From contig JAFGCA010000275.1 in NCBI GenBank assembly GCA_016932895.1, positions 1-64,000 on the forward strand: DNA of 64,000 nt, in the 5' to 3' direction. Below the pieces are notes generated by a model. The model saw nothing but the letters and a program-made list of their open reading frames with translations. It searched no databases and was not told the DNA's origin. Origin of the DNA: Sedimentisphaerales bacterium (GTDB lineage Bacteria; Planctomycetota; Phycisphaerae; Sedimentisphaerales; SG8-4). The first letter of the stretch is position 1. Every line of letters starts with the position of its first letter. Shown here piece by piece: positions 8,520 through 17,358 of this stretch. The position numbers were made by a program, and so were the translations under genes.

Positions 8520-9779
8520 CTACGTGCCCTCGCCGCTACTGGCGAGATAGGCAATCTGCTCCGGTGTCAATTTATCAATCGCAATCGACATCGTCCGTAG
8601 CTTTAATCGGCAAACCTGCTCCTCGATCTCCAGCGGAACATCGTGAACCGCCACTTCGAGCTTGCCCTTGCGCTTGGCGACCCACTCAGACTGCAGGGCC
8701 TGGGTAGCGAAACTCATGTCCATCACGCACGCCGGATGGCCTTCGGCCGCCGCCAGGTTGATCAATCGCCCTTCCCCCAGCAGGTAAATGCTCTTGGTCT
8801 GGCTGATAACGTATTCGTCGACGTGCCGGCGGACGTTGCGATTGACCTTCTTGCTCATCTTCTTGAGGCCCGGGATGTCGATCTCGACGTTGAAATGTCC
8901 GCTGTTGGCCACCGTGGCCCGATGCTTCATGCGACGAAAATGTTCCGGGCGAAGCACGTGTTTGTTCCCGGTCAGCGTGACAAACAAGTCACCGACCTTG
9001 GCCGCATCTTCCATCGGCATGACTTGGAAACCGTCCATGGCCGCTTCCAGCGCCTTGATCGGATCGACCTCGGTGATGATGACGATGGCTCCCATCCCGC
9101 GGGCCCGCATGGCGAGGCCGCGTCCGCACCACCCGTACCCGGCCACCACCACGCGCGAGCCGGCCAACAGATAATCCGTGGCCCGAATGATCCCGTCGAC
9201 GGTGGACTGGCCCGTCCCGTACCGGTTGTCGAACAGGTGCTTGCTCTTGGCGTCGTTGACGGCGATAACGGGGAACTTGAGCTTGCCTTCGTTGGCCATG
9301 GCGCGCAGCCGGATCACACCCGTCGTCGTCTCCTCCATGCTCGCGACAATGCGCCCGGCGTCCTTCTTGCGCTTGGTGTGCATCTCGTTGACCAGGTCGG
9401 CTCCGTCGTCGAACGTGATGACCGGCCCGTGGTCGATGGCCGCGTTGATGTGGTCGTAATACGTCTTGCGGTTCTCCCCTCGTATCGCAAAGACCCCAAT
9501 CCCGAAATCCTTCACCAGCGAAGCGGCTACGTCGTCCTGCGTGCTCAGAGGATTCGAGGCGCACAGGACCGCGTTGGCGCCGGCGGCCTTGAGCGTCCGC
9601 ATCAGGTTGGCCGTCTCGGCCGTGACATGCAAACAGGCGGAAACGTTCATGCCCTTCAGCGGCTTGTTCTTGCTAAAACGGTTGCGAATCGCCGTCAGGA
9701 CGGGCATGTCGTTGTCCGCCCACAGAATCCTTCTCTTGCCTTCCGCAGCCAATGCCATATCCGCTACGTCGTATTTCAT
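8520..9779 (-). CDS. ahcY: Adenosylhomocysteinase (S-adenosylhomocysteine hydrolase)
   Basis: The enzyme splits S-adenosylhomocysteine into homocysteine and adenosine using bound NAD, clearing the by-product of methylation. Visible features are the HVTAETANL substrate region (51-59), EETTTG around residue 150, NDAKSKHLFDN (175-185) and the Rossmann NAD loop GYGWCGRG (214-221). At 419 residues it is the short form common in archaea and thermophiles, without the ~40-residue insertion and the long C-terminal Lys/Tyr tail of the eukaryotic type. The ATG at 9779 has AAAGGAG upstream and a sigma-70 promoter lies at 9815-9843. Confidence 0.97.
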   Translation of the reverse strand: MKYDVADMALAAEGKRRILWADNDMPVLTAIRNRFSKNKPLKGMNVSACLHVTAETANLMRTLKAAGANAVLCASNPLSTQDDVAASLVKDFGIGVFAIRGENRKTYYDHINAAIDHGPVITFDDGADLVNEMHTKRKKDAGRIVASMEETTTGVIRLRAMANEGKLKFPVIAVNDAKSKHLFDNRYGTGQSTVDGIIRATDYLLAGSRVVVAGYGWCGRGLAMRARGMGAIVIITEVDPIKALEAAMDGFQVMPMEDAAKVGDLFVTLTGNKHVLRPEHFRRMKHRATVANSGHFNVEIDIPGLKKMSKKVNRNVRRHVDEYVISQTKSIYLLGEGRLINLAAAEGHPACVMDMSFATQALQSEWVAKRKGKLEVAVHDVPLEIEEQVCRLKLRTMSIAIDKLTPEQIAYLASSGEGT

Positions 9780-9814
9780 AAACCACTCCTTTCAAATCAC
9801 CGGTCAAAGGCGGG

Positions 9815-9843
9815 ATTCTATGCCAATACCGGCCATCCTGCAA
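9815..9843 (-). promoter_or_regulatory. Candidate sigma-70 promoter for ahcY
   Basis: On the minus strand TTGCAG (9838-9843) and TAGAAT (9815-9820) are separated by exactly 17 bases, 36 bases before the ahcY start. No SAH-riboswitch fold was evident in the short leader. Confidence 0.6.
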
Positions 9844-9873
9844 CGTTTTCTTTTGCCTCGTCGGCCCCGAAAA

Positions 9874-11064
9874 TCACCTCTCGCCTTCAGAACCGAGGCG
9901 GTATAAGTGGACGTCCCACAACTTAAACTCATCTTGAAACACCCCCTCCCGCGAAGCGATCCTCCGCGTCTCTCCCAAAACTTCAACCGCGCCCCGGCCG
10001 GGCACGCCTGCCACGCGAAAGCCCGCTTGCGTGACGCCTTCGCGCATGGCTACCGCAAAGACGTATGTACTGCCGCCATACCGCTTCACCATAGCCGCCA
10101 CGGGGACTTCACGGTTGCCCGAGGTGACAGTGACTCCGCCGGGCACCGTCGGGGTGTTCAGCACCGGCGCGAGCTCCGCGATCTGCCGGTTGATGCGCGT
10201 CACCGCCGCGCACATTTCGGCGTCGCTGAGCAGGGCCGATTCGTTGAACCGCGGCTGCCACTCATGCACGAAGTAGATCAGGCCGGTCGAGCCGTGAATG
10301 AGGGACATCCACACCTCGCAGCGCACCTGGTGCGGCGTGGCCTTTTGCGTCGGGTTGTTGATTCGCGTGCACTCGATGCAGTTCCAGACGATCTTTTTGC
10401 CTTGCGTCCACTTTACGAGCCGTTCGACGCCCTGGGCGACGTACCAGAGCTTGCCGGCCACTTGCGCATTCGAGTGCGCCGCGGGATAGATGTCGAACGA
10501 AGCGATGTCACAACCTTGCACGTACTCGGGATAGTCCTCCGGGTGGTTCGTGCGCACGCCCCGGCCGTGCCAGCCGTCCCAGGCCACACCCTGCCCGAGA
10601 TTGAGCACCACGGGCCGGCTCGGGTCGGCGGCCTTCATGCGCTCGTAGCCCGCGACGATACGCTGCGGCGGAATCGGCGGGCCGTATCCCTTGCCGGAGC
10701 CCAGCGACTGGGCGTTGTCGGGCTCGTCCCCGTGCATCCAGCCCACGATGATGGGATCGTCGCGATGCGCCAGGCCCACCTCGTTCTGGCGACAGATCAC
10801 GGGCATGCCCGCCTGCTTCAGTTGCTTTAGCTGCTCGGCGGTAGGACCCTTCCAGAGACCGATGTACAGATTGATGCCGGCCTCCTTGTACCGCTGCGCC
10901 CGGGTCGGATTCTGAAGCCAGACGGCGATGGGAAAGAAGTTCGGATCGTCGGCGAGACCGTGACGCCACGGGGCATAGGGTCCGGCCTGCACCACCGCGC
11001 CGGTCCCCACGAGCCACGTTGCCAGAACGATCCACGCCATTCTCAAGACAGTTCGTCGTTCCAT
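9874..11064 (-). CDS. Exported glycoside-hydrolase-like TIM-barrel protein
   Basis: The 396-residue product starts at the ATG at 11062-11064 (GAGGG 8 bases upstream) and has a signal peptide (about 1-27). The body looks like a (beta/alpha)8 barrel of the clan GH-A type. It has GWMHGDEPDN, where Glu would be an acid/base, and a second strand-end Glu in WNCIECTRI as candidate nucleophile. The family is not one I can name, and it may be a carbohydrate-binding relic rather than an enzyme. It lies 94 bp downstream of the transketolase end and may be read from the same transcript. Confidence 0.7.
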   Translation of the reverse strand: MERRTVLRMAWIVLATWLVGTGAVVQAGPYAPWRHGLADDPNFFPIAVWLQNPTRAQRYKEAGINLYIGLWKGPTAEQLKQLKQAGMPVICRQNEVGLAHRDDPIIVGWMHGDEPDNAQSLGSGKGYGPPIPPQRIVAGYERMKAADPSRPVVLNLGQGVAWDGWHGRGVRTNHPEDYPEYVQGCDIASFDIYPAAHSNAQVAGKLWYVAQGVERLVKWTQGKKIVWNCIECTRINNPTQKATPHQVRCEVWMSLIHGSTGLIYFVHEWQPRFNESALLSDAEMCAAVTRINRQIAELAPVLNTPTVPGGVTVTSGNREVPVAAMVKRYGGSTYVFAVAMREGVTQAGFRVAGVPGRGAVEVLGETRRIASREGVFQDEFKLWDVHLYRLGSEGER

Positions 11065-11158
11065 ACCGTAATGCCCTCCGAAGCGCAGCGCAGAAGCCGA
11101 CACCCCGTCGCCTGTCACACAGAAACGATCCTGCTGAGCGGAGACGAACAACTCGCGT

Positions 11159-13186
11159 TCAGCTTTCTTCCTGCAGCTTCTTCTGCAGTTCTTTCGCGGC
11201 GGCGACGACGTTCTCGGCGGTGATGCCGAACTCCTTGAAGCAGGTCTTGCCGGGAGCCGAAGCGCCGAAGGTGGACATGCCGACGAAGACGCCGTCCTCG
11301 CCGAGCCATTGGCGCCATCCCATCTCGACGCCGGCTTCGATTCCCACGCGCACCTTGACGTCGCGCGGAATCACCGAATTCTTGTACTTGTCGTCCTGTT
11401 TCTCGAACAGCTTCCAGCAGGGCATGCTGACGACCTGGGTGGAGAGGCCGTCGGCGTCAAGCTGCCTGGCCGCTTCCAGGGCCACGGCGACCTCGGAACC
11501 GCTGGCCAGGAGGATCACGTCGGGCTTGCCCCGGCTGGTCAGGATATAGGCACCCCGGCTGACGTTGGCCGCCGAGGCGAACTTGTTCTGGTCGATCACG
11601 GGAAGGCCCTGGCGGGTCAGGAGCAGGGCCACCGGACCGTCGCGATGCTCCAGGGCGTATTTCCAGGCGTGGGCCGTCTCGTTGGCGTCGGCCGGACGGA
11701 AGACCAGCAGATTGGGCATGCAGCGCAGGGCCGCGAAATGCTCGACCGGCTGATGGGTCGGCCCGTCTTCGCCGATCCCGATGCTGTCGTGCGTCCAGAC
11801 GAAAATGCTCGGATACTTCGACAGGGCCGCGACCCGAACGGCGCCGCGCATGTAATCGGAAAAGACCAGAAACGTGCCGCCGTAGGCACGCAGCAATCCG
11901 GAAACCGAAATGCCATTGAGGATGGCGCCCATCGCGTGCTCGCGGACGCCGAAGCGAATATATCGCCCGTTGGGCACGTCTTTCTGGAAATCAGCCGCGT
12001 CGGCAAAGCGCGTGTTGTTGGACGGAGTCAGGTCCGCCGAACCGCCCACGACCAGCGGCAGGTGCGGCATCAGTGCGTCCAACACCTTACCCGAGGCCTT
12101 GCGCGTGGCGATCGACTCCCCGGCCTTGAACCTTGGCAGAACCTGGTCGAGATCGACCGGCAAGTTCCCCTCGGCCGCGACGGTAAATGCCTTGGCCAGA
12201 TCGGGATGTTTCTTCGCATAGGCCTTGAACGCCTTGTTCCATTCGTCCTCGGCGTTCTTGCCCCTCTCCAGCGCCTCACGCATGTGGTTGGCGACTTCCT
12301 CTGGGACGTGGAAGGTCTTTTCGGGATCACAACCGAACTTCTTCTTCATGAGCTTGATTTCGTCTTCGCCGAGCGGCGTGCCGTGTGCCGCGGCGGTGTC
12401 CTGCAGATTGGGGCTGCCGTAGGCGATATGCGTCCGCAGCTTGATCATGCAGGGCCGCTGCACTTCGCTCTTGGCGTTGATCAGGGCCCGCTCGAACGCC
12501 TCCATGTCGTTGCCGTCGCCGTCGACCTCCTGGACGTACCAGCCGTACGCCTCGTACCGCTGGGCCCGGTCCTCGGTGAAGGACAGCTCGGTCGGCCCGT
12601 CGATGCTGATGTGGTTGTCGTCGTAGACCACAATCACGTTGTTCAGGCCCAGGTGGCCGGCCAGCGAGCAGGCCTCGCCCGAAACGCCCTCTTCGAGGTC
12701 CCCGTCACCGGCGAAGACGTAGACCTTGTGGTCGATGATGGGAAAACCGTCCCGGTTGAAATGGGCCGCGAGATACTTCTGCGCGATGGCCATGCCCACG
12801 GCGTTGGAAATCCCCTGCCCCAGCGGGCCCGTCGTGGCCTCCACGCCGAGCTCGGGGTCGTATTCGGGGTGTCCGGGCGTCTTGCTTTCCCACTGGCGGA
12901 AGTTCTGGAGATCCTCCAGGCTCATATCGAAGCCGGTCAAGTGGAGCAGGGAATAGAGCAGCATGCTGCCGTGCCCGCCGGAAAGGACGAAACGGTCCCG
13001 GTTATGCCATTTCGGGTTGGCCGGGTTATATTTGAGGTGCCGTGTCCAGAGGACGTAGGCGGCCGGCGCCATCCCGATCGGCATCCCCGGGTGGCCCGAA
13101 TTGGCCTTCTGCACACCATCGGCGGCCAGAAAACGAATGGTATTGACGCATAATTCATCAAGTTCCGACAGACCTGGATGAGTCAT
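11159..13186 (-). CDS. tkt: Transketolase
   Basis: This thiamine-diphosphate enzyme of the pentose phosphate pathway moves two-carbon ketol units between sugar phosphates in the cytoplasm. The 675-residue length is normal. Motifs seen are SGHPG near residue 30, the ThDP/Mg loop GDGDLEEGVSGEA, YDDNHISIDG, and the HDSIGIGEDGPTHQP active-site block. The start is the ATG at 13184-13186 with GGAAGGTGA just upstream; the open frame continues upstream for 112 codons without protein-like character. A good sigma-70 promoter sits at 13245-13273. No fructose-bisphosphatase or other pentose pathway genes are adjacent. Confidence 0.97.
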   Translation of the reverse strand: MTHPGLSELDELCVNTIRFLAADGVQKANSGHPGMPIGMAPAAYVLWTRHLKYNPANPKWHNRDRFVLSGGHGSMLLYSLLHLTGFDMSLEDLQNFRQWESKTPGHPEYDPELGVEATTGPLGQGISNAVGMAIAQKYLAAHFNRDGFPIIDHKVYVFAGDGDLEEGVSGEACSLAGHLGLNNVIVVYDDNHISIDGPTELSFTEDRAQRYEAYGWYVQEVDGDGNDMEAFERALINAKSEVQRPCMIKLRTHIAYGSPNLQDTAAAHGTPLGEDEIKLMKKKFGCDPEKTFHVPEEVANHMREALERGKNAEDEWNKAFKAYAKKHPDLAKAFTVAAEGNLPVDLDQVLPRFKAGESIATRKASGKVLDALMPHLPLVVGGSADLTPSNNTRFADAADFQKDVPNGRYIRFGVREHAMGAILNGISVSGLLRAYGGTFLVFSDYMRGAVRVAALSKYPSIFVWTHDSIGIGEDGPTHQPVEHFAALRCMPNLLVFRPADANETAHAWKYALEHRDGPVALLLTRQGLPVIDQNKFASAANVSRGAYILTSRGKPDVILLASGSEVAVALEAARQLDADGLSTQVVSMPCWKLFEKQDDKYKNSVIPRDVKVRVGIEAGVEMGWRQWLGEDGVFVGMSTFGASAPGKTCFKEFGITAENVVAAAKELQKKLQEES

Positions 13187-13244
13187 TTCACCTTCCCGTA
13201 ATTCTCTGTTGGCATTCAGTTTCCGCGACGCAAACGAAGGGGAC

Positions 13245-13273
13245 AGGATACCAGCCCGCCCCCGCGCTGGCAA
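13245..13273 (-). promoter_or_regulatory. Candidate sigma-70 promoter for transketolase
   Basis: TTGCCA (13268-13273) and TATCCT (13245-13250) on the minus strand are 17 bases apart, about 60 bases upstream of the tkt start codon. Confidence 0.6.
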
Positions 13274-13828
13274 GTCCTTTCCCAAGCCCGCGCGTCCCGG
13301 TGCATCTCCCCACGCCGTCTGGGCCGGTCCGGCAATCTGGCTGTGTTCTTTGGACGCTGCAACCGCAGCTCTCCCTCGTAAGCCATTTCTAAAAAGCGAC
13401 TTACCATTATTCTGACCCCGCCCGAATTGGCCGTGCTTGATCTTCTCGCCCTCCCGAAGGCTGGGAATTCGCGTGGTTTGACATTCTCGCCCCCGAATGC
13501 CGATTGGCTTTCTTTGGCGCAATCGCCGCTCATGGCCCGCAAGACCTTCCCTTTCTCCAGCCGACCGGGATCTGCGCGTCGCTGGGCACGATGAAGGCCC
13601 CCTTCCGATTGATTGGCAATGATCGCTCGCAGTCTCTGGTTGTCAGGCGGGACCATTTGTTCCTTACGCTACAAACGGATTTCTTGCCCATCAGGCAGAA
13701 TCCCCGGGCCGCAGAATGCTCCACCTGCCGCCAACGAGCGTCAGCAACCCCTTTCGCAACAGTGCTTTACGCACGATTCGCCCGACTCCGGCTTCGCCTC
13801 GGCCGTTTCCGCGCCTGTACGGAAGCCG

Positions 13829-13860
13829 CCTGACCGCCGTTTGGGCCGATGGCGGTCAGG
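13829..13860. terminator. Perfect 10-bp inverted repeat, possible terminator or binding site
   Basis: CCTGACCGCC (13829-13838) and GGCGGTCAGG (13851-13860) flank a 12-base loop. It lies about 80 bases past the end of the minus-strand beta-helix gene. Neither side has a T-run, so an intrinsic terminator is doubtful. Confidence 0.3.
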
Positions 13861-13938
13861 ATCGGCGAAAGACCGGGGCCAGCGCGCCGCGATGACAACT
13901 ACCTCGCTCCCTGCGATGAGAACCGGGCATGGCGCTCA

Positions 13939-16242
13939 TCATCGGTTCGGCGTGGCCGGGGGCCAGACTTTCAGGCGCTGCTTTCCGCCCTGCGGCAGCT
14001 CGAATGGGCCCGGGCAGGGACTGTCCGTGTTTCGCTTCTTGCCGAAATAGTCGGTATCGAAGCGGTACGGCGTGCCGTCGGCCTGTTCGTAGGGCAGATC
14101 GGTGATCTTGGCCTTTCCCAGGTTCTCCGTCGTCATCAGTTGACGCTTCTTCCGGGCCCACGCCCGGTCGAGTTCCATTTCGAGATACAGGCTATCGCCT
14201 CTTTCCGTCAGCTTCAAACCGGGATCGACGTCGGGCTGCACGAGCGGATCGGCTTCGTGCTTCGAGGGCTCGGCGCCCTTGACGAACACGTTGCCGGCCA
14301 TGAAGACCGGCATCTTGGCCGGATCGTACGAGGGTAGACCGCGATTGACAAAGATGTTGTTGTAGTATTTGTCATCGCCGCTGGGATTGCCGGCCAGCCC
14401 CGCCACTTCGGTGGAGTGCGCCGGGTGATACGGCGTCTCGCGGCCTTCAGTGTGCGCCACCGGGACATCGCCGGCGATCAGGTTGTGAACGTACGCACCG
14501 CCCTGCGAGTTGACCAGGATGCCGGCGGGTGAGAGGAACACGTTGTTGTCCACCATGAAGGGCCCGTGGTTGACTTCGACGAACAGGTCGCGCCCGTTGT
14601 CATGCAGCAGGTTCCGCGTCACGCGCGTCCCCTGAGTCATCCAGTCCAGCCAGATCCCCAGAGTCGTCCGATAGATGTGGTTTCTCGTGATGACCGTATC
14701 GATCGCGCCGTGGAACTTGATGCCGGCCATTTCGGCGCCGGTGAACAGTTTGCGGATGTGGATGTCGTGAATGACGTTGTCGGTGATGGTGCAGAAGACC
14801 GGCCCCATGCTGCCGACGATCCCCGCCTGCTCGCAATGGGCGATGTGGTTGTTCCGCACGATATGGTGGCCGATGTTCTCCTTGGACCAGCCTCGTGCCA
14901 AGGCACGTTCGATCGTCTTGACGTATCCCTCGGCGGTATTGGCCGAGGTGTTGTCATACTGATCGCCGTGCTTGCCGAGCGTGATGCCCACGCACGTCGA
15001 ATAGCGGATATCGCAGTGTTCGATGATCCATCCTTTGCTCCAGTGGGTGCCGATCAGTCCGATCTGCTCGGCCGTGGGCGGCGCCCAGGGCGTGGCCGCG
15101 TGCATCATCGTAAAGCCGCGCACGGTGAGGTAGTTGACGCCCGGCTTCTCCGGATAGAACACCGCCTGGCGAACGTTGATTTCGACCTCGGCTTCGTTGG
15201 GATTGACGTCCTGGAACTGCGCCCAGATCGTGGTATTCGACGCATCCACCTGAGCGAACCAGAGGCGAGGATCGGCGTCACTCTCCGCATCGAGTCCCTT
15301 AAACGTGAGGCAGATCGTCTTGACCCCGCTGACCGGCTTGGTCTCGACGCTAAACGAAGACCACGATTGCCAGCCGCCGGTATTGGGGACCTTGCAGGTT
15401 CCCAGCAGCTCTCCATCCGGGGCGTCCAGACGAACCTCGATGGTCCCCCCGCGTGTTGCCGAGGCCGACCGAATCTCGATCTGACGCGTGCGGCGACCGA
15501 AATCGACGCCCTCGTATCGCATCCAGTCGCCCTGCTCAATCCAGCCGACACACTCTCCTCCTTCCGAGCAAGGCGCCGTTTGCACACCCTGCTGTGCGGC
15601 GAAGCGCGCCGCCGGGACCCGCTTCGAGTCTTCCGAGGCCGCGCCCGGCCGCAGCCAGGCCACATTCAGCAAGGTGCCCTGCCCCCCCGCGACATAGGAC
15701 GCTGCTGCCTGGCCGACGGGCTTGAGGACATCGTCCAGATTGACCGCTTCGATCAGCCAGTGCTCGTTCAGATAGACCGCGCCGGTGTGATGCTCCCGGC
15801 CTCGGGGCCCGAACCAGTCGCCTCGAATCAAGTCACTGTAAGGGTTGAAGTCCCCGAACAGCCTGTTGGGAACAGTAACCTTCCAGGTGTCGTTCTGCAC
15901 CTTCTGCCAGCCTTTGATGACTTCGGATCCCTTGATGACGACTTCCTCACCCGAGGCGGCCTGGTAGACGATGCGTTTTCGATCGGACGTGCCCCCACGC
16001 GGCGGGTCGATCCGTTCGCGATAGACACCTTCATGCACGGTAATCACATCACCGCCCTGCGCCAGTCGAACCGCCGCCGAGATGGTCCGCAGCGGATCAG
16101 ACGCCGAACCGTCGTGGGCGTCGTCGCCTTTCACGGAGACATGGTATGTCTTGCCTGTGAGCGCCTCGGCCCCAGCGGCCAATGAAACAACACCCAACGC
16201 AACACACAGTCCAGCACAAATCAGGATCGCTTTCATACGCAT
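13939..16242 (-). CDS. Secreted right-handed beta-helix protein with CBM6-like domain
   Basis: The 767-residue product has a signal peptide (about 1-25) and a pectate-lyase-like start (YHVSVKGDDAHDGSASDPLRTI, a DUF1565-type entry). A carbohydrate-binding family 6-like insert occupies about residues 205-325 (GWIEQGDWMRYEGVDFG, then a TGGWQSW block). A long parallel beta-helix follows, with repeated HCDIRY/VRNNHIAHCEQAGI-type turns. Such proteins bind or cleave polysaccharides; no lyase catalytic set is obvious. GAAGGGATAG precedes the ATG at 16240-16242 and a promoter candidate lies at 16321-16349. Confidence 0.85.
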   Translation of the reverse strand: MRMKAILICAGLCVALGVVSLAAGAEALTGKTYHVSVKGDDAHDGSASDPLRTISAAVRLAQGGDVITVHEGVYRERIDPPRGGTSDRKRIVYQAASGEEVVIKGSEVIKGWQKVQNDTWKVTVPNRLFGDFNPYSDLIRGDWFGPRGREHHTGAVYLNEHWLIEAVNLDDVLKPVGQAAASYVAGGQGTLLNVAWLRPGAASEDSKRVPAARFAAQQGVQTAPCSEGGECVGWIEQGDWMRYEGVDFGRRTRQIEIRSASATRGGTIEVRLDAPDGELLGTCKVPNTGGWQSWSSFSVETKPVSGVKTICLTFKGLDAESDADPRLWFAQVDASNTTIWAQFQDVNPNEAEVEINVRQAVFYPEKPGVNYLTVRGFTMMHAATPWAPPTAEQIGLIGTHWSKGWIIEHCDIRYSTCVGITLGKHGDQYDNTSANTAEGYVKTIERALARGWSKENIGHHIVRNNHIAHCEQAGIVGSMGPVFCTITDNVIHDIHIRKLFTGAEMAGIKFHGAIDTVITRNHIYRTTLGIWLDWMTQGTRVTRNLLHDNGRDLFVEVNHGPFMVDNNVFLSPAGILVNSQGGAYVHNLIAGDVPVAHTEGRETPYHPAHSTEVAGLAGNPSGDDKYYNNIFVNRGLPSYDPAKMPVFMAGNVFVKGAEPSKHEADPLVQPDVDPGLKLTERGDSLYLEMELDRAWARKKRQLMTTENLGKAKITDLPYEQADGTPYRFDTDYFGKKRNTDSPCPGPFELPQGGKQRLKVWPPATPNR

Positions 16243-16627
16243 CGTACTATCCCTTCAAGAGTCACACCGGCGATTACGGAACAAACCGTCGGTCGGCCCG
16301 TGGCCAACCGTTCCGTCTCGTATATACAACGCTTCGCCCGCACTGAAAACCGTTTGACCCGCTTTCCGAGAGGTTTTTTCGCAAGCCACCCGTCCGGTCG
16401 GCAACCCCTGTCTTCGGAAGACGCACCCGTTTCGGGCACGGGTTGGCGCATTAGGGGCAGGCCGCATACCGTGCCATTCGGGCTTTGACACCGCAGCGGT
16501 ATGCACCGACAATACAACAGCAACCTGTTGAACCACGACCGCCCACCGGCGTATAGGACGGCGCGAAGGGCTGTGGATGAGCAGGTGGTCCACGCAGACT
16601 CTGACGAAGGATTAAGGGGAGCTACCG
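16243..16627. other. Divergent intergenic region
   Basis: It separates the minus-strand beta-helix gene from the plus-strand COQ7-like gene and should carry both promoters. Only the minus-strand one could be proposed. No gene is supported here. Confidence 0.4.
16321..16349 (-). promoter_or_regulatory. Candidate promoter for the beta-helix gene
   Basis: TTTTCA (16344-16349) and TATATA (16321-16326) on the minus strand are 17 bases apart, about 75 bases upstream of the start codon. Confidence 0.4.
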
Positions 16628-17167
16628 ATGGCTGAGAACCAGGAAACGCCGGCGGAAACGCAATACGACATCTCGATCATTCGCCCGCAGATGCGGGACG
16701 CCGACTTCAAGATGCGCGGCGCGGGCTACCCGCCCGAGCGGCTGGCCGCGATCAAGAAAGGGCTGCGGATACTACACACGCTGGAACTGATGGCCCAGAC
16801 CATCTACAAGTTCCAGCTTACCAGAGACAAGAGCGAGGTGAATCGCCAGCTTGTCGCGGCGATGTGCAACGAAATGGGCCACTACCAGGACTTCCAGGTC
16901 AAGCTCTACGAGTACGGATTCCGGCCGAGCATCCTGCGCCCGGCCTATTGGATGGTCGGGTTCGCGTTCGGCTTCGGCTCGCGCCTCCTGGGCCCCAAGG
17001 CGATGTTCAAAACGGGCGTCTGGGTCGAGTCCAAGGCGGTCCACCACTACGCCGAGCTGTTGGAAACCATCGAGTGGGACGACGAGACCCGCAAGGTCAT
17101 CGAGAAGGACCAGGCCGACGAAGACGGCCACATCAACCGCTGGAAAGCCCTGCTGGAGCAGACGTAG
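16628..17167 (+). CDS. COQ7/ferritin-like diiron protein
   Basis: The 179-residue product resembles the demethoxyubiquinone hydroxylase (COQ7/CLK-1) branch of the ferritin-like superfamily. Candidate iron ligands are Glu53, Glu82 and His85 (NEMGHY), Glu134 and His139/140 (VESKAVHHY) and Glu165/His168 (DEDGH). The central GFRPSILRPAYW ... GFGSRLLGP membrane-apposed segment also matches. GGGGAG lies 6 bases before the ATG. Many relatives of this organism are strict anaerobes that use menaquinone, so hydroxylation of a ubiquinone precursor is not assumed; an oxygen- or iron-related role is possible. Confidence 0.75.
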   Translation: MAENQETPAETQYDISIIRPQMRDADFKMRGAGYPPERLAAIKKGLRILHTLELMAQTIYKFQLTRDKSEVNRQLVAAMCNEMGHYQDFQVKLYEYGFRPSILRPAYWMVGFAFGFGSRLLGPKAMFKTGVWVESKAVHHYAELLETIEWDDETRKVIEKDQADEDGHINRWKALLEQT

Positions 17168-17358
17168 TGCTCCGTCTCAACTGATCAGAGGGTTGTCATG
17201 CTGAACGAAGTGAAGCATCCGGGCCGAGAAAGAGAAGTCCGCATCGCACCCGAAGGGACGTACGATGGCCGGATCCTGCGCTTGCGATCAGGATGACTAT
17301 CATCCTATGACAAACGACAGAGCACTGAGCCAAGCGGCCGACGGCGACTTCGATAGCG

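Larger units (their letters stand above)
13187..13938. other. Long intergenic region upstream of transketolase
   Basis: Apart from the tkt promoter I find no supported gene in these 750 bases. Open frames on both strands read as low-complexity Arg/Pro/Ala shadows. A perfect 10-bp inverted repeat lies at 13829-13860. Confidence 0.5.

Noticed and set aside
6529..8550. 673-codon open frame on the plus strand opposite the membrane protein gene
   Set aside because: GC-rich antisense shadow; no ribosome-binding site, no family motif, Gln/Arg/His-rich composition.
9780..9873. SAH riboswitch upstream of ahcY
   Set aside because: The leader after the proposed promoter is about 30 bases, too short, and no conserved core is visible.
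11309..13153. 614-codon plus-strand frame opposite transketolase
   Set aside because: Exact antisense of a clear enzyme gene; peptide has shadow composition.
13187..13522. N-terminal extension of transketolase by 112 codons
   Set aside because: The extension is low-complexity, contains the promoter, and transketolases start near the chosen ATG.
17168..17358. Small plus-strand frame after the COQ7-like gene
   Set aside because: Runs antisense into the PL8 lyase and has no coding character.
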